From Mesostigma viride (lineage: Eukaryota > Streptophyta > Mesostigmatophyceae > Mesostigmatales > Mesostigmataceae): a stretch of 64,000 nucleotides of DNA. Position 1 is the stretch's first letter; each line of letters starts with the position of its first letter. Below are positions 37,283 through 49,106 of the stretch, piece by piece. The notes under the pieces are model-generated. The model worked only from the letters and a program-made list of their open reading frames with translations. It ran no database searches and was not told the origin of the DNA. The DNA is taken from NCBI GenBank assembly GCA_009746045.1, contig RPFO01000253.1, positions 3,390,585-3,454,584 of the forward strand, read 5' to 3'. A program made the translations under genes and the position numbers.

Positions 37283-37339
<57 letters not shown>

Positions 37340-37376
37340 TGCAGCAGCAACTGCAGCAGCAACTGCAGCAACAACT

Positions 37377-37448
<72 letters not shown>

Positions 37449-38827
37449 CTTCAGTTCCCGCAGGCAGCGTCGGCAATGTCGCAGTTTCCACAGGCATTGT
37501 CGGCACTGCAGCAGTTTTCGCAGGGACCGTCGGCAGCAGAGCAGTTCCCGCAGGGATCATCGGTGGTGCAGCAGTTCTTTGTGAGTCATTCGTGTAGTGT
37601 TGAGTGGGTGGGGTGGGGTGTGTGTGGGGGGGGGGGTGTAGGGGGGGTTTGACTGTGTGACTGCGTGGCTGCTTGGCTGGAAAGGAGGGTGCGTGGCTGT
37701 GTGGCTGCGTGGCTGCGCTGCTGCGTGGCTGCGTGGCTGCGTGGCTGCGTGGCTGCGTGGCTGCGCTGCTGCGTGGCTGCGTGGCTGCGTGGCTGCGTGG
37801 CTGTGTGGCTGCGTGGCTGCGCTGCTGCGTGGCTGCGTGGCTGCGTGGCTGCGTGGCTGCGTGGCTGCGTGGCTGCTTGGCTGGAAAGGAGGGTGCGTGG
37901 CTGTGTGGCTGCGTGGCTGCGCTGCTGCGTGGCTGCGTGGCTGCTTGGCTGGAAAGGAGGGTGCGTGGCTGTGTGGCTGCGTGGCTGCGCTGCTGCGTGG
38001 CTGCGTGGCTGCGTGGCTGCGTGGCTGCGTGGCTGGAAAGGAGGGTGCGTGGCTGTGTGGCTGCGTGGCTGCGCTGCTGCGTGGCTGCGTGGCTGCGCTG
38101 CTGCGTGGCTGCGTGGCTGCGTGGCTGTGTGGCTGCGTGGCTGCGCTGCTGCGTGGCTGCGTGGCTGCGTGGCTGCGTGGCTGCGTGGCTGCTTGGCTGG
38201 AAAGGAGGGTGCGTGGCTGTGTGGCTGCGTGGCTGCGCTGCTGCGTGGCTGCGTGGCTGGAAAGGAGGGTGCGTGGCTGTGTGGCTGCGTGGCTGCGCTG
38301 CTGCGTGGCTGCGTGGCTGCGTGGCTGCGTGGCTGCTTGGCTGGAAAGGAGGGTGCGTGGCTGTGTGGCTGCGTAGCTGCGCTGCTGCGTGGCTGCGTGG
38401 CTGCGTGGCTGCGTGGCTGCGTGGCTGCGTGGCTGGAAAGGAGGGTGCGTGGCTGTGTGGCTGCGTGGCTGCGCTGCTGCGTGGCTGCGTGGCTGCGTGG
38501 CTGCGTGGCTGGCTGGGGGGGGGGGGTGGCCGGGTGCGTGGATGCGTGGATGTGTGGCTGGGTGGGTGCGTCACTGCGTGGCTGGCTGGCTCTGTGGCTG
38601 CGTGGGCGGCTGGATGGCCGGGTCAGCGTGGCTTCGTGTTCAATGGGATGCTAATATGTTGTTGCCTTTGGATGCCACAGTTCATGGATTCTTTTGTTCA
38701 CATGCAGGTGCTGCCGTCTTCCCCATCGACGTCGTCAAGACCGATGTCGCCAAGAAGGATGATGCAATCACTCTCGGCCATGTTTAACTCATGTGGGCCT
38801 TCATGGCCATACGGGAAATATTATTGA
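36935..38827 (+). CDS. Putative spliced gene with poly-Gln coiled-coil region (TIR element)
   Basis: The frame from ATG 36935 starts MPDADSRSDDMDELIDLC and runs about 60 normal-looking residues. A second frame (37012 onward) carries MREMQRAMENQSKKVEELGL, a probable coiled coil, running into poly-Gln from the CAG tract. After the tract a third frame is the plausible one (QFPQ, ALQQFSQGP repeats) and ends at a good donor, GTGAGT at 37581. A good acceptor (TTTTGTTCACATGCAG, AG at 38706-38707) leads in the same phase to a Ser/Pro/Met-rich last exon ending at the stop at 38825-38827. The frame changes imply indels in or near the CAG tract, either real or consensus error. The intron would contain the whole GCGTGGCT minisatellite. 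No family recognised; model uncertain. Confidence 0.35.
37287..37448. repeat. CAG trinucleotide repeat
   Basis: Two pure CAG blocks separated by four CAACTG interruptions. It reads as poly-Gln (with Leu) in the frame of the preceding coiled coil. Length is likely variable and a hotspot for consensus indels. Confidence 0.9.
37660..38520. repeat. GCGTGGCT minisatellite
   Basis: 8-bp unit GCGTGGCT with GCGCTGCT and GTGTGGCT variants, arranged in higher-order blocks marked by TGGAAAGGAGGGTGCG (for example 37678, 37884, 37950, 38033, 38196, 38257, 38343 and 38432). It lies inside the proposed intron 37581-38707. Frames on both strands are open over hundreds of codons and should not be taken as genes. 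Confidence 0.9.
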
Positions 38828-39317
38828 ATCAGTTCTTTGACACTGAGTTGGCACTACGCAACACCTTTGATGCACATGAGTGCAGGGCGCATGTGTTGAA
38901 ACCATGCAACCATGGCGATCCCTCAAAAAGTTTGGTTATGTAATAAGTGACACAATTATTCCGGACGTATGATGGCCCAACGTCCTGTAAGGTTGAGTTG
39001 TCTTGGAGGAGGAGCGTGATGACCCCGGAAGCCGCGTGGGTGTCTGTAGTGCTATATCTTGAAGATGTACGGTCTTGGAAGAGTTATGGTCTTGGAATCA
39101 TATAATAATGAACTTGGAATAAAGTTGCGGGCAGCCTTCAATTGGCATATGTTGTCTCATTGATGTTGTCTCATTGCATTAATGGGTCAATTGTCTTAGT
39201 TTATATAATGTATATCTTGGGAAACTCATTGCTTCAATAAAATGCATGCTAGGCGCAATCAACCCCCACAAACACATCTGAAAACTGCACAGTGCATCAA
39301 ATGTATCCTAGACAAAA
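38828..39317. other. 3' region of the TIR element
   Basis: No gene. Two AATAAA signals (39118-39123 and 39236-39241) suit a plus-strand transcript ending here, such as the putative spliced gene. TCTTGGAA occurs repeatedly near 39080-39120, and CAAATGTATCCT at 39298-39309 repeats the left subterminal motif. Confidence 0.5.
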
Positions 39318-39346
39318 AAATGTATGCTAATCCGGTAAAACCACCC
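39318..39346 (-). repeat. Right terminal inverted repeat
   Basis: Reverse complement of 30236-30264 with one mismatch; it ends CCACCC and is followed by the TAC target duplicate. Confidence 0.92.
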
Positions 39347-42300
39347 TACGTGTGTGTGCAGCCGCCCCAAGCGTGCGCGGTGTGTGTACGTGTGTGTGCA
39401 GCCGCCCCAAGCGTGCGCGGTGTGTGTACATGTGAGTGCAGCTGCCCCAAGCGTGCGCGGTGTGTGTACATGTGTGTGCAGTTGCCCCTTGCGTGCGCGG
39501 TGGATGTACGGGTGTGTGCATGCCGGCAATTGCGTGCATGGTGTGTGTACGTGTGTGTGCAGCCGCCCCTTGCGTGCGCGGTGTGTGTACGTGTGTGTGC
39601 ACTCGCCCCTTGCGTGCGCGGTGTATGTACGTGTGTGTGCAGCCGCCCCTTGCGTGCGCGGTGTAGGTACGTGTGTGTGCAGCCGCCCCAAGCGTGCGCG
39701 GTGTATGTATGTGTGTGTGCAGCCGCCCCTTGCGTGCGCGGTGGATGTACGTGTGTGTGCAGCCACCCCTTTCGTGCGCGGTGTATGTACATGTGAGTGC
39801 CGTCGCCCCAAGCGTGCATTTTGTGTGTAAGTGTGTGTGCAGCAGCCCCTTGCGTGCGCGGTGTATGTACGTGTGTGTGCAGCCGCCCCGTGGTTGCGCG
39901 GTGGATGTACATGTGAGTGGAGCCGGTCCTTGCGTGCGCGGTGTATGTACGTGTGTGTGCAGCCGCCCCTTGCGTGCGTGGTGTGTGTACATGTAAGTGC
40001 AGCCGCCCCTTGCGTGCGCGGTGTATGTACGTGTGTGTGCAGCCGTCCCTTGCGTGCGCGGTGTGTGTACGTGTGAGTGCAGCTGCCCCAAGCGTGCGCG
40101 GTGTGTGTACATGTGTGTGCAGTTGCCCCTTGCGTGCGCGGTGGATGTACGTGTGTGTGCATGCCGGCAATTGCGTGCATGGTGTGTGTACGTGTGTGTG
40201 CAGCCGCCCCTTGCGTGCGCGGTGTGTGTACGTGTGTGTGCACTCGCCCCTTGCGTGCGCGGTGGATGTACATGTGTGTGCAGCCGCCCCTTGCGTGCAT
40301 GGTGTATGTCCATGTGTGGGCAGTTGCCCCTTGCGTGCGCGGCGTATGTACATGTTTTTGCACTCGCCCCTTGCGTGCATGGTGTATGTATGTGTGTGTG
40401 CAGCCGCCCCTTGCGTGCGCGGTGGATGTACGTGTGTGTGCAGCCACCCCTTTCGTGCGCGGTGTATGTACATGTGAGTGCCGTCGCCCCAAGCGTGCAT
40501 TTTGTGTGTAAGTGTGTGTGCAGCAGCCCCTTGCGTGCGCGGTGTATGTACGTGTGTGTGCAGCCGCCCCGTGGTTGCGCGGTGGATGTACATGTGAGTG
40601 GAGCCGCCCCAAGCGTGTGTACATGTGTGTGCAGTTGCCCCTTGCGTGCGCGGTGGATGTACGTGTGTGTGCATGCCGGCAATTGCGTGCATGGTGTATG
40701 TCCATGTGTGGGCAGTTGCCCCTTGCGTGCGCGGCGTATGTACATGTTTTTGCACTCGCCCCTTGCGTGCATGGTGTATGTATGTGTGTGTGCAGCCGCC
40801 CCTTGCGTGCGCGGTGGATGTACGTGTGTGTGCAGCCACCCCTTTCGTGCGCGGTGTATGTACATGTGAGTGCCGTCGCCCCAAGCGTGCATTTTGTGTG
40901 TAAGTGTGTGTGCAGCAGCCCCTTGCGTGCGCGGTGTATGTACGTGTGTGTGCAGCCGCCCCGTGGTTGCGCGGTGGATGTACATGTGAGTGGAGCCGCC
41001 CCAAGCGTGTGTACATGTGTGTGCAGTTGCCCCTTGCGTGCGCGGTGGATGTACGTGTGTGTGCATGCCGGCAATTGCGTGCATGGTGTGTGTACGTTTG
41101 TGTGCAGCCGCCCCTTGCGTGCGCGGTGTGTGTACGTGTGTGTGAATCCTTGTCCTTGCGTGCATGGTGTATGTACATGTGGGTGCAGCCGCCCCTTGCG
41201 TGCGCGGTGTATGCCAGTGTGTGTGCATGCCGGCCCTTGCGTGCATGGTGTGTGTAAGTGTGTGTGCAGCCGCCCCGAGCGTGTGTACATGTGTGTGCAG
41301 TTGCCCCTTGCGTGCGCAGTGGATGTACGTGTGTGTGCATGCCGGCAATTGCATGCATGGTGTGTGTACGTGTGTGTGCAGCCGCCCCTTTCGTGCGCGG
41401 TGTGTGTACGTGTGTGTGCACTCGCCCCTTGCGTGCGCGGTGTATGTACGTGTGTGCAGCCGCCCCTTGCGTGCGCGGTGTATGCCAGTGTGTGTGCATG
41501 CCGGCCCTTGCGTGCATGGTGTGTGTAAGTGTGTGTGCAGCCCCTTGCGTGCATGGTGTATGTACGTGTGTGTGCAGCCGCCCCTTGCGTGCGCGGTGTG
41601 TGTACGTATGTGTGCAGCCGCCCCTTGCGTGCGCGGTGTATGTACGTGTGTGTGCAGCCGCCCCTTGCGTGCGCGGTGTAGGTACGTGTGTGTGCAGCCG
41701 CCCCAAGCGTGCGCGGTGTGTGTACATGTGAGTGCAGCTGCCCCAAGCGTGCGCGGTGTGTGTACGTGTGTGTGCAGTTGCCCCTTGCGTGCGCGGTGGA
41801 TGTACGTGTGTGTGCATGCCGGCAATTGCGTGCATGGTGTGTGTACGTGTGTGTGCAGCCGCCCCTTGCGTGCGCGGTGTGTGTACATGTGTGTGCAGCC
41901 GCCCCTTGCGTGCGCGGTGTAGGTACGTGTGTGTGCAGCCGCCCCTTGCGTGCGCGGTGTGTGTACATGTGTGTGCAGTTGCCCCTTGCGTGCGCGGTGG
42001 ATGTACGTGTGTGTGCATGCCGGCAATTGCGTGCATGGTGTGTGTACGTGTGTGTGCAGCAGCCCCTTGCGTGCGCGGTGTGTGTACATGTGAGTGCCGT
42101 CGCCCCAAGCGTGCATTTTGTGTGTAAGTGTGTGTGCAGCAGCCCCTTGCGTGCGCGGTGTATGTACGTGTGTGTGCAGCCGCCCCGTGGTTGCGCGGTG
42201 GATGTACATGTGAGTGGAGCCGGTCCTTGCGTGCGCGGTGTATGTACGTGTGTGTGCAGCCGCCCCTTGCGTGCGCGGTGTAGGTACGTATGTGTGCAGC

Positions 42301-45300
42301 CGCCCCTTGCGTGCGCGGTGTATGTACGTGTGTGTGCAGCCGCTCCAAGCGTGCGCGGTGTGTGTACATGTGAGTGCAGCTGCCCCAAGCGTGCGCGGTG
42401 TGTGTACATGTGTGTGCAGTTGCCCCTTGCGTGCGCGGTGGATGTACGTGTGTGTGCAGCCGCCCCGTGCGTGCATGGTGTGTGTACGTGTGTGTGCAGC
42501 AGCCCCTTGCGTGCGCGGTGTATGTACGTTTCTGTGCATGCCGGCAATTGCGTGCATGGTGTGTGTACGTGTGTGTGCAGCCGCCCCTTGCGTGCGCGGT
42601 GTGTGTACATGTGAGTGCCGTCGCCCCTCGCGTGCATTTTGTGTGTAAGTGTGTGTGCAGCCGCCCCTTGCGTGCGCGGTGTAGGTACGTGTGTGTGCAG
42701 CCGCCCCAAGCGTGCGCGGTGTATGTACGTGTGTGTGCAGCCGCCCCAAGCGTGCGCGGTGTGTGTACATGTGAGTGCAGCTGCCCCAAGCGTGCGCGGT
42801 GTGTGTACATGTGTGTGCAGTTGCCCCTTGCGTGCGCGGTGGATGTACGTGTGTGTGCATGCCGGCAATTGCGTGCATGGTGTGTGTACGTGTGTGTGCA
42901 GCCGCCCCTTGCGTGCGCGGTGTGTGTACGTGTGTGTGCACTCGCCCCTTGCGTGCGCGGTGTGTGTACAGGTGTGTGCAGCCGCCCCTTGCGTGCATGG
43001 TGTATGTACATGTGTGTGCAGCCGCCCCTTGCGTGCGCGGTGGATGTACATGTGTGTGCAGCCGAACCTTGCGTGCATGGTGTGTGTACCTGTGCGTGAA
43101 GTCGCTCCTTGCGTGCATGGTGTGTGTACGTGTGTGTGCAGCCACCCCTTTCGTGCGCGGTGTATGTACATGTGAGTGCCGTCGCCCCAAGCGTGCATTT
43201 TGTGTGTAAGTGTGTGTGCAGCAGCCCCTTGCGTGCGCGGTGTATGTACGTGTGTGTGCAGCCGCCCCGTGGTTGCGCGGTGGATGTACATGTGAGTGGA
43301 GCCGGTCCTTGCGTGCGCGGTGTATGTACGTGTGTGTGCAGCCGCCCCTTGCGTGCGCGGTGTAGGTACGTATGTGTGCAGCCGCCCCTTGCGTGCGCGG
43401 TGTATGTACGTGTGTGTGCAGCCGCCCCAAGCGTGCGCGGTGTGTGTACATGTGAGTGCAGCTGCCCCTTGCGTGCGCGGTGTGTGTACATGTGTGTGCA
43501 GTTGCCCCTTGCGTGCGCGGTGGATGTACGTGTGTGTGCATGCCGGCAATTGCGTGCATGGTGTGTGTACGTGTGTGTGCAGCCGCCCCTTGCGTGCGCG
43601 GTGTGTGTACATGTGAGTGCCGTCGCCCCAAGCGTGCATTTTGTGTGTAAGTGTGTGTGCAGCCGCCCCTTGCGTGCGCGGTGTAGGTACGTGTGTGTGC
43701 AGCCGCCCCAAGCGTGCGCGGTGTGTGTACGTGTGTGTGCAGCCGCCCCAAGCGTGCGCGGTGTGTGTACATGTGAGTGCAGCTGCCCCAAGCGTGCGCG
43801 GTGTGTGTACATGTGTGTGCAGTTGCCCCTTGCGTGCGCGGTGGATGTACGGGTGTGTGCATGCCGGCAATTGCGTGCATGGTGTGTGTACGTGTGTGTG
43901 CAGCCGCCCCTTGCGTGCGCGGTGTGTGTACGTGTGTGTGCACTCGCCCCTTGCGTGCGCGGTGTATGTACGTGTGTGTGCAGCCGCCCCTTGCGTGCGC
44001 GGTGTAGGTACGTGTGTGTGCAGCCGCCCCAAGCGTGCGCGGTGTATGTATGTGTGTGTGCAGCCGCCCCTTGCGTGCGCGGTGGATGTACGTGTGTGTG
44101 CAGCCACCCCTTTCGTGCGCGGTGTATGTACATGTGAGTGCCGTCGCCCCAAGCGTGCATTTTGTGTGTAAGTGTGTGTGCAGCAGCCCCTTGCGTGCGC
44201 GGTGTATGTACGTGTGTGTGCAGCCGCCCCGTGGTTGCGCGGTGGATGTACATGTGAGTGGAGCCGGTCCTTGCGTGCGCGGTGTATGTACGTGTGTGTG
44301 CAGCCGCCCCTTGCGTGCGTGGTGTGTGTACATGTAAGTGCAGCCGCCCCTTGCGTGCGCGGTGTATGTACGTGTGTGTGCAGCCGTCCCTTGCGTGCGC
44401 GGTGTGTGTACGTGTGAGTGCAGCTGCCCCAAGCGTGCGCGGTGTGTGTACATGTGTGTGCAGTTGCCCCTTGCGTGCGCGGTGGATGTACGTGTGTGTG
44501 CATGCCGGCAATTGCGTGCATGGTGTGTGTACGTGTGTGTGCAGCCGCCCCTTGCGTGCGCGGTGTGTGTACGTGTGTGTGCACTCGCCCCTTGCGTGCG
44601 CGGTGGATGTACATGTGTGTGCAGCCGCCCCTTGCGTGCATGGTGTATGTCCATGTGTGGGCAGTTGCCCCTTGCGTGCGCGGCGTATGTACATGTTTTT
44701 GCACTCGCCCCTTGCGTGCATGGTGTATGTACATGTGAGTGCAGCCGCCCCTTGCGTGCGCGGTGGATGTACGTGTGTGTGCAGCCACCCCTTTCGTGCG
44801 CGGTGTATGTACATGTGAGTGCCGTCGCCCCAAGCGTGCATTTTGTGTGTAAGTGTGTGTGCAGCAGCCCCTTGCGTGCGCGGTGTATGTACGTGTGTGT
44901 GCAGCCGCCCCGTGGTTGCGCGGTGGATGTACATGTGAGTGGAGCCGCCCCAAGCGTGTGTACATGTGTGTGCAGTTGCCCCTTGCGTGCGCGGTGGATG
45001 TACGTGTGTGTGCATGCCGGCAATTGCGTGCATGGTGTGTGTACGTTTGTGTGCAGCCGCCCCTTGCGTGCGCGGTGTGTGTACGTGTGTGTGAATCCTT
45101 GTCCTTGCGTGCATGGTGTATGTACATGTGGGTGCAGCCGCCCCTTGCGTGCGCGGTGTATGCCAGTGTGTGTGCATGCCGGCCCTTGCGTGCATGGTGT
45201 GTGTAAGTGTGTGTGCAGCCGCCCCGAGCGTGTGTACATGTGTGTGCAGTTGCCCCTTGCGTGCGCAGTGGATGTACGTGTGTGTGCATGCCGGCAATTG

Positions 45301-48300
45301 CATGCATGGTGTGTGTACGTGTGTGTGCAGCCGCCCCTTTCGTGCGCGGTGTGTGTACGTGTGTGTGCACTCGCCCCTTGCGTGCGCGGTGTATGTACGT
45401 GTGTGCAGCCGCCCCTTGCGTGCGCGGTGTATGCCAGTGTGTGTGCATGCCGGCCCTTGCGTGCATGGTGTGTGTAAGTGTGTGTGCAGCCCCTTGCGTG
45501 CATGGTGTATGTACGTGTGTGTGCAGCCGCCCCTTGCGTGCGCGGTGTGTGTACGTATGTGTGCAGCCGCCCCTTGCGTGCGCGGTGTATGTACGTGTGT
45601 GTGCAGCCGCCCCTTGCGTGCGCGGTGTAGGTACGTGTGTGTGCAGCCGCCCCAAGCGTGCGCGGTGTGTGTACATGTGAGTGCAGCTGCCCCAAGCGTG
45701 CGCGGTGTGTGTACGTGTGTGTGCAGTTGCCCCTTGCGTGCGCGGTGGATGTACGTGTGTGTGCATGCCGGCAATTGCGTGCATGGTGTGTGTACGTGTG
45801 TGTGCAGCCGCCCCTTGCGTGCGCGGTGTGTGTACATGTGTGTGCAGCCGCCCCTTGCGTGCGCGGTGTAGGTACGTGTGTGTGCAGCCGCCCCTTGCGT
45901 GCGCGGTGTGTGTACATGTGTGTGCAGTTGCCCCTTGCGTGCGCGGTGGATGTACGTGTGTGTGCATGCCGGCAATTGCGTGCATGGTGTGTGTACGTGT
46001 GTGTGCAGCAGCCCCTTGCGTGCGCGGTGTGTGTACATGTGAGTGCCGTCGCCCCAAGCGTGCATTTTGTGTGTAAGTGTGTGTGCAGCCGCCCCTTGCG
46101 TGCGCGGTGTAGGTACGTGTGTGTGCAGCCGCCCCAAGCGTGCGCGGTGTATGTACATGTGTGTGCACTCGCCCCTTGCGTGCATGGTGCATGTATGTAT
46201 GTGTGTGTGCAGCCGCCCCTTGCGTGCGCGGTGGATGTACGTGTGTGTGCAGCCACCCCTTTCGTGAGCGGTGTATGTACATGTGAGTGCCGTCGCCCCG
46301 TGCGTGCATTTTGTGTGTAAGTGTGTGTGCAGCAGCCCCTTGCGTGCGCGGTGTATGTACGTGTGTGTGCAGCCGCCCCGTGGTTGCGCGGTGGATGTAC
46401 ATGTGAGTGGAGCCGGTCCTTGCGTGCGCGGTGTATGTACGTGTGTGTGCAGCCGCACCTTGCGTGCGTGGTGTGTGTACATGTAAGTGCAGCCGCCCCT
46501 TGCGTGCGCGGTGTATGTACGTGTGTGTGCAGCCGTCCCTTGCGTGCGCGGTGTGTGTACGTGTGTGTGCAGCCGCCCCTCGCGTGCATGGTGAGTGTAA
46601 GTGTGTGTGCAGCAGCCCCTTGCGTGCATGGTGTGTACGTGTGTGTGCAGTTGCCCCTTGCGTGCGCGGTGTATGTACGTGTGTGTGCAGCCGGCCCTTG
46701 CGTGCGCGGTGTGTGTACATGTGAGTGCAGCTGCCCCAAGCGTGCGCGGTGTGTGTACATGTGTGTGCAGTTGCCCCTTGCGTGCGCGGTGGATGTACGT
46801 GTGTGTGCATGCCGGCAATTGCGTGCATGGTGTGTGTACGTGTGTGTGCAGCCGCCCCTTGCGTGCGCGGTGTGTGTACGTGTGTGTGCACCCGCCCCTT
46901 GCGTGCGCGGTGTGTGTACAGGTGTGTGCAGCCGCCCCTTGCGTGCATGGTGTATGTACATGTGTGTGCAGCCGCCCCTTGCGTGCGCGGTGGATGTACA
47001 TGTGTGTGCAGCCGAACCTTGCGTGCATGGTGTGTGTACCTGTGCGTGAAGTCGCTCCTTGCGTGCATGGTGTGTGTACGTGTGTGTGCAGCCACCCCTT
47101 TCGTGCGCGGTGTATGTACATGTGAGTGCCGTCGCCCCAAGCGTGCATTTTGTGTGTAAGTGTGTGTGCAGCAGCCCCTTGCGTGCGCGGTGTATGTACG
47201 TGTGTGTGCAGCCGCCCCGTGGTTGCGCGGTGGATGTACATGTGAGTGGAGCCGGTCCTTGCGTGCGCGGTGTATGTACGTGTGTGTGCAGCCGCCCCTT
47301 GCGTGCGCGGTGTAGGTACGTATGTGTGCAGCCGCCCCTTGCGTGCGCGGTGTATGTACGTGTGTGTGCAGCCGCCCCAAGCGTGCGCGGTGTGTGTACA
47401 TGTGAGTGCAGCTGCCCCAAGCGTGCGCGGTGTGTGTACATGTGTGTGCAGTTGCCCCTTGCGTGCGCGGTGGATGTACGTGTGTGTGCATGCCGGCAAT
47501 TGCGTGCATGGTGTGTGTACGTGTGTGTGCAGCCGCCCCTTGCGTGCGCGGTGTGTGTACATGTGAGTGCCGTCGCCCCAAGCGTGCATTTTGTGTGTAA
47601 GTGTGTGTGCAGCCGCCCCTTGCGTGCGCGGTGTAGGTACGTGTGTGTGCAGCCGCCCCAAGCGTGCGCGGTGTGTGTACGTGTGTGTGCAGCCGCCCCA
47701 AGCGTGCGCGGTGTGTGTACATGTGAGTGCAGCTGCCCCAAGCGTGCGCGGTGTGTGTACATGTGTGTGCAGTTGCCCCTTGCGTGCGCGGTGGATGTAC
47801 GGGTGTGTGCATGCCGGCAATTGCGTGCATGGTGTGTGTACGTGTGTGTGCAGCCGCCCCTTGCGTGCGCGGTGTGTGTACGTGTGTGTGCACTCGCCCC
47901 TTGCGTGCGCGGTGTATGTACGTGTGTGTGCAGCCGCCCCTTGCGTGCGCGGTGTAGGTACGTGTGTGTGCAGCCGCCCCAAGCGTGCGCGGTGTATGTA
48001 TGTGTTTGTGCAGCCGCCCCTTGCGTGCGCGGTGGATGTACGTGTGTGTGCAGCCACCCCTTTCGTGCGCGGTGTATGTACATGTGAGTGCCGTCGCCCC
48101 AAGCGTGCATTTTGTGTGTAAGTGTGTGTGCAGCAGCCCCTTGCGTGCGCGGTGTATGTACGTGTGTGTGCAGCCGCCCCGTGGTTGCGCGGTGGATGTA
48201 CATGTGAGTGGAGCCGGTCCTTGCGTGCGCGGTGTATGTACGTGTGTGTGCAGCCGCCCCTTGCGTGCGTGGTGTGTGTACATGTAAGTGCAGCCGCCCC

Positions 48301-48438
48301 TTGCGTGCGCGGTGTATGTACGTGTGTGTGCAGCCGTCCCTTGCGTGCGCGGTGTGTGTACGTGTGAGTGCAGCTGCCCCAAGCGTGCGCGGTGTGTGTA
48401 CATGTGTGTGCAGTTGCCCCTTGCGTGCGCGGTGGATG
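39347..48438. repeat. 40-bp minisatellite array, segment 2 (about 9.1 kb)
   Basis: Same unit and variant set as segment 1. 39350-42409 copies 22972-26030 almost base for base. The rare marker GATGTACGGGTGTG occurs at 39503, 43844 and 47794 (and at 23125 in segment 1), giving internal higher-order spacings of about 4341 and 3950 bp. It ends in the copia insertion. Confidence 0.96.
48434..48438. repeat. Target site duplication, left (GGATG)
   Basis: Matches 56607-56611. Because of a shared flanking base the duplicate could equally be TGGAT, with the LTR boundary shifted by one. Confidence 0.85.
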
Positions 48439-49082
48439 AGTTAGCATATTGGTGATGCAATATGCTAAGCATATCATACTTGAAGTGGCCTTTCCAACGC
48501 CGTGCTAGACGCCTCATTTGGACAAGGAACTTGAGAGTTATCAAGTCCCGAAGTAATGCCGCCGGACGCTACAGCAGTACCAGGACTAAGGACACGTGAG
48601 GGACAGGGCACGTGGCAGTGTTGGGTGAACCATCACACGTTACGTGTCACAGGACCGACTGTCACTAGGAGGTACTGTGGTCAATATTGGTTGATGGTAC
48701 CAAGAATGTCACAGGACTTCAGGACTGGCAGTCCTGCAGGCCTGGGATGGACGGGTACTTGTCATGACGGATAAATCCAGAGCGTTACTGTCATTCATGG
48801 AAGGACAGACGTCCTGGATTGATGCAACCAAGGAAATTGACAGTGGCGGACCTGCCAAGGCGTGCAAGGCCTGGCAGCAATGGTGAGACCTAGAAAGGCT
48901 CGGACACAGCAGTGGCCAAGCGTCTTTTCCCAACACCGTCCGTGGGTGCTGCCGCCTCAGGCTAGTGACCACAGGGTAGTGAGGCAACTGTGGTAAAGGT
49001 TAAAAGCCGCTGGTTGAAACCATGGCTCCATTCATCACATCTTGGGAAGACCAGAAACTCACTGATCCGCGTTCATCTAAAT
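48439..49082 (+). repeat. 5' LTR (644 bp)
   Basis: It begins AGTTAGCATATTGG, and TTAGCATATTG (48441-48451) with CAATATGCTAA (48458-48468) forms a perfect 11-bp hairpin at its very start. It ends TTCATCTAAAT. The ends are not the usual TG...CA. On reading, the only difference from the 3' LTR is G at 48508 against A at 56032. No clear TATA box was identified. Confidence 0.93.
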
Positions 49083-49106
49083 CGTATTACAGTCTGGTCG
49101 ACGGAT
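49083..49106 (+). promoter_or_regulatory. Leader, possible primer-binding site
   Basis: A PBS should begin with TGG within a few bases of the LTR. The first TGG is at 49095 (TGGTCGACGG), 12 bases in. I cannot match it to a tRNA 3' end from memory, so priming is unresolved. The first 11 bases, CGTATTACAGT, recur inverted at 55641-55651. Confidence 0.25.

Larger units (their letters stand above)
30236..39346. mobile_element. TIR DNA transposon inserted in the satellite array
   Basis: The ends are 29-bp inverted repeats with one mismatch, starting GGGTGGTTTTACCG. They are flanked by TAC on both sides (30233-30235 and 39347-39349), and the array resumes in register. The same array sequence without an insert is present at 22969-22971, 43688-43690 and 47638-47640, so the insertion is proven by empty paralogous sites. 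The 3-bp target duplication is compatible with several cut-and-paste superfamilies. The TIR start is G-rich and not CACTA, and I do not assign a superfamily. No catalytic transposase domain is recognisable in its ORFs, so it may be non-autonomous or encode a diverged transposase. Confidence 0.88.

Noticed and set aside
37657-38827. Trp/Cys/Ala-rich plus frames and a 528-codon minus frame over the GCGTGGCT array
   Set aside because: Produced by an 8-bp repeat without stops; only the end of the plus-strand frame after 38708 looks like real exon.
48556-48987. Short ORFs inside the LTRs (both copies)
   Set aside because: Identical in both LTRs, short, on both strands and without motifs; LTR sequence rather than genes.
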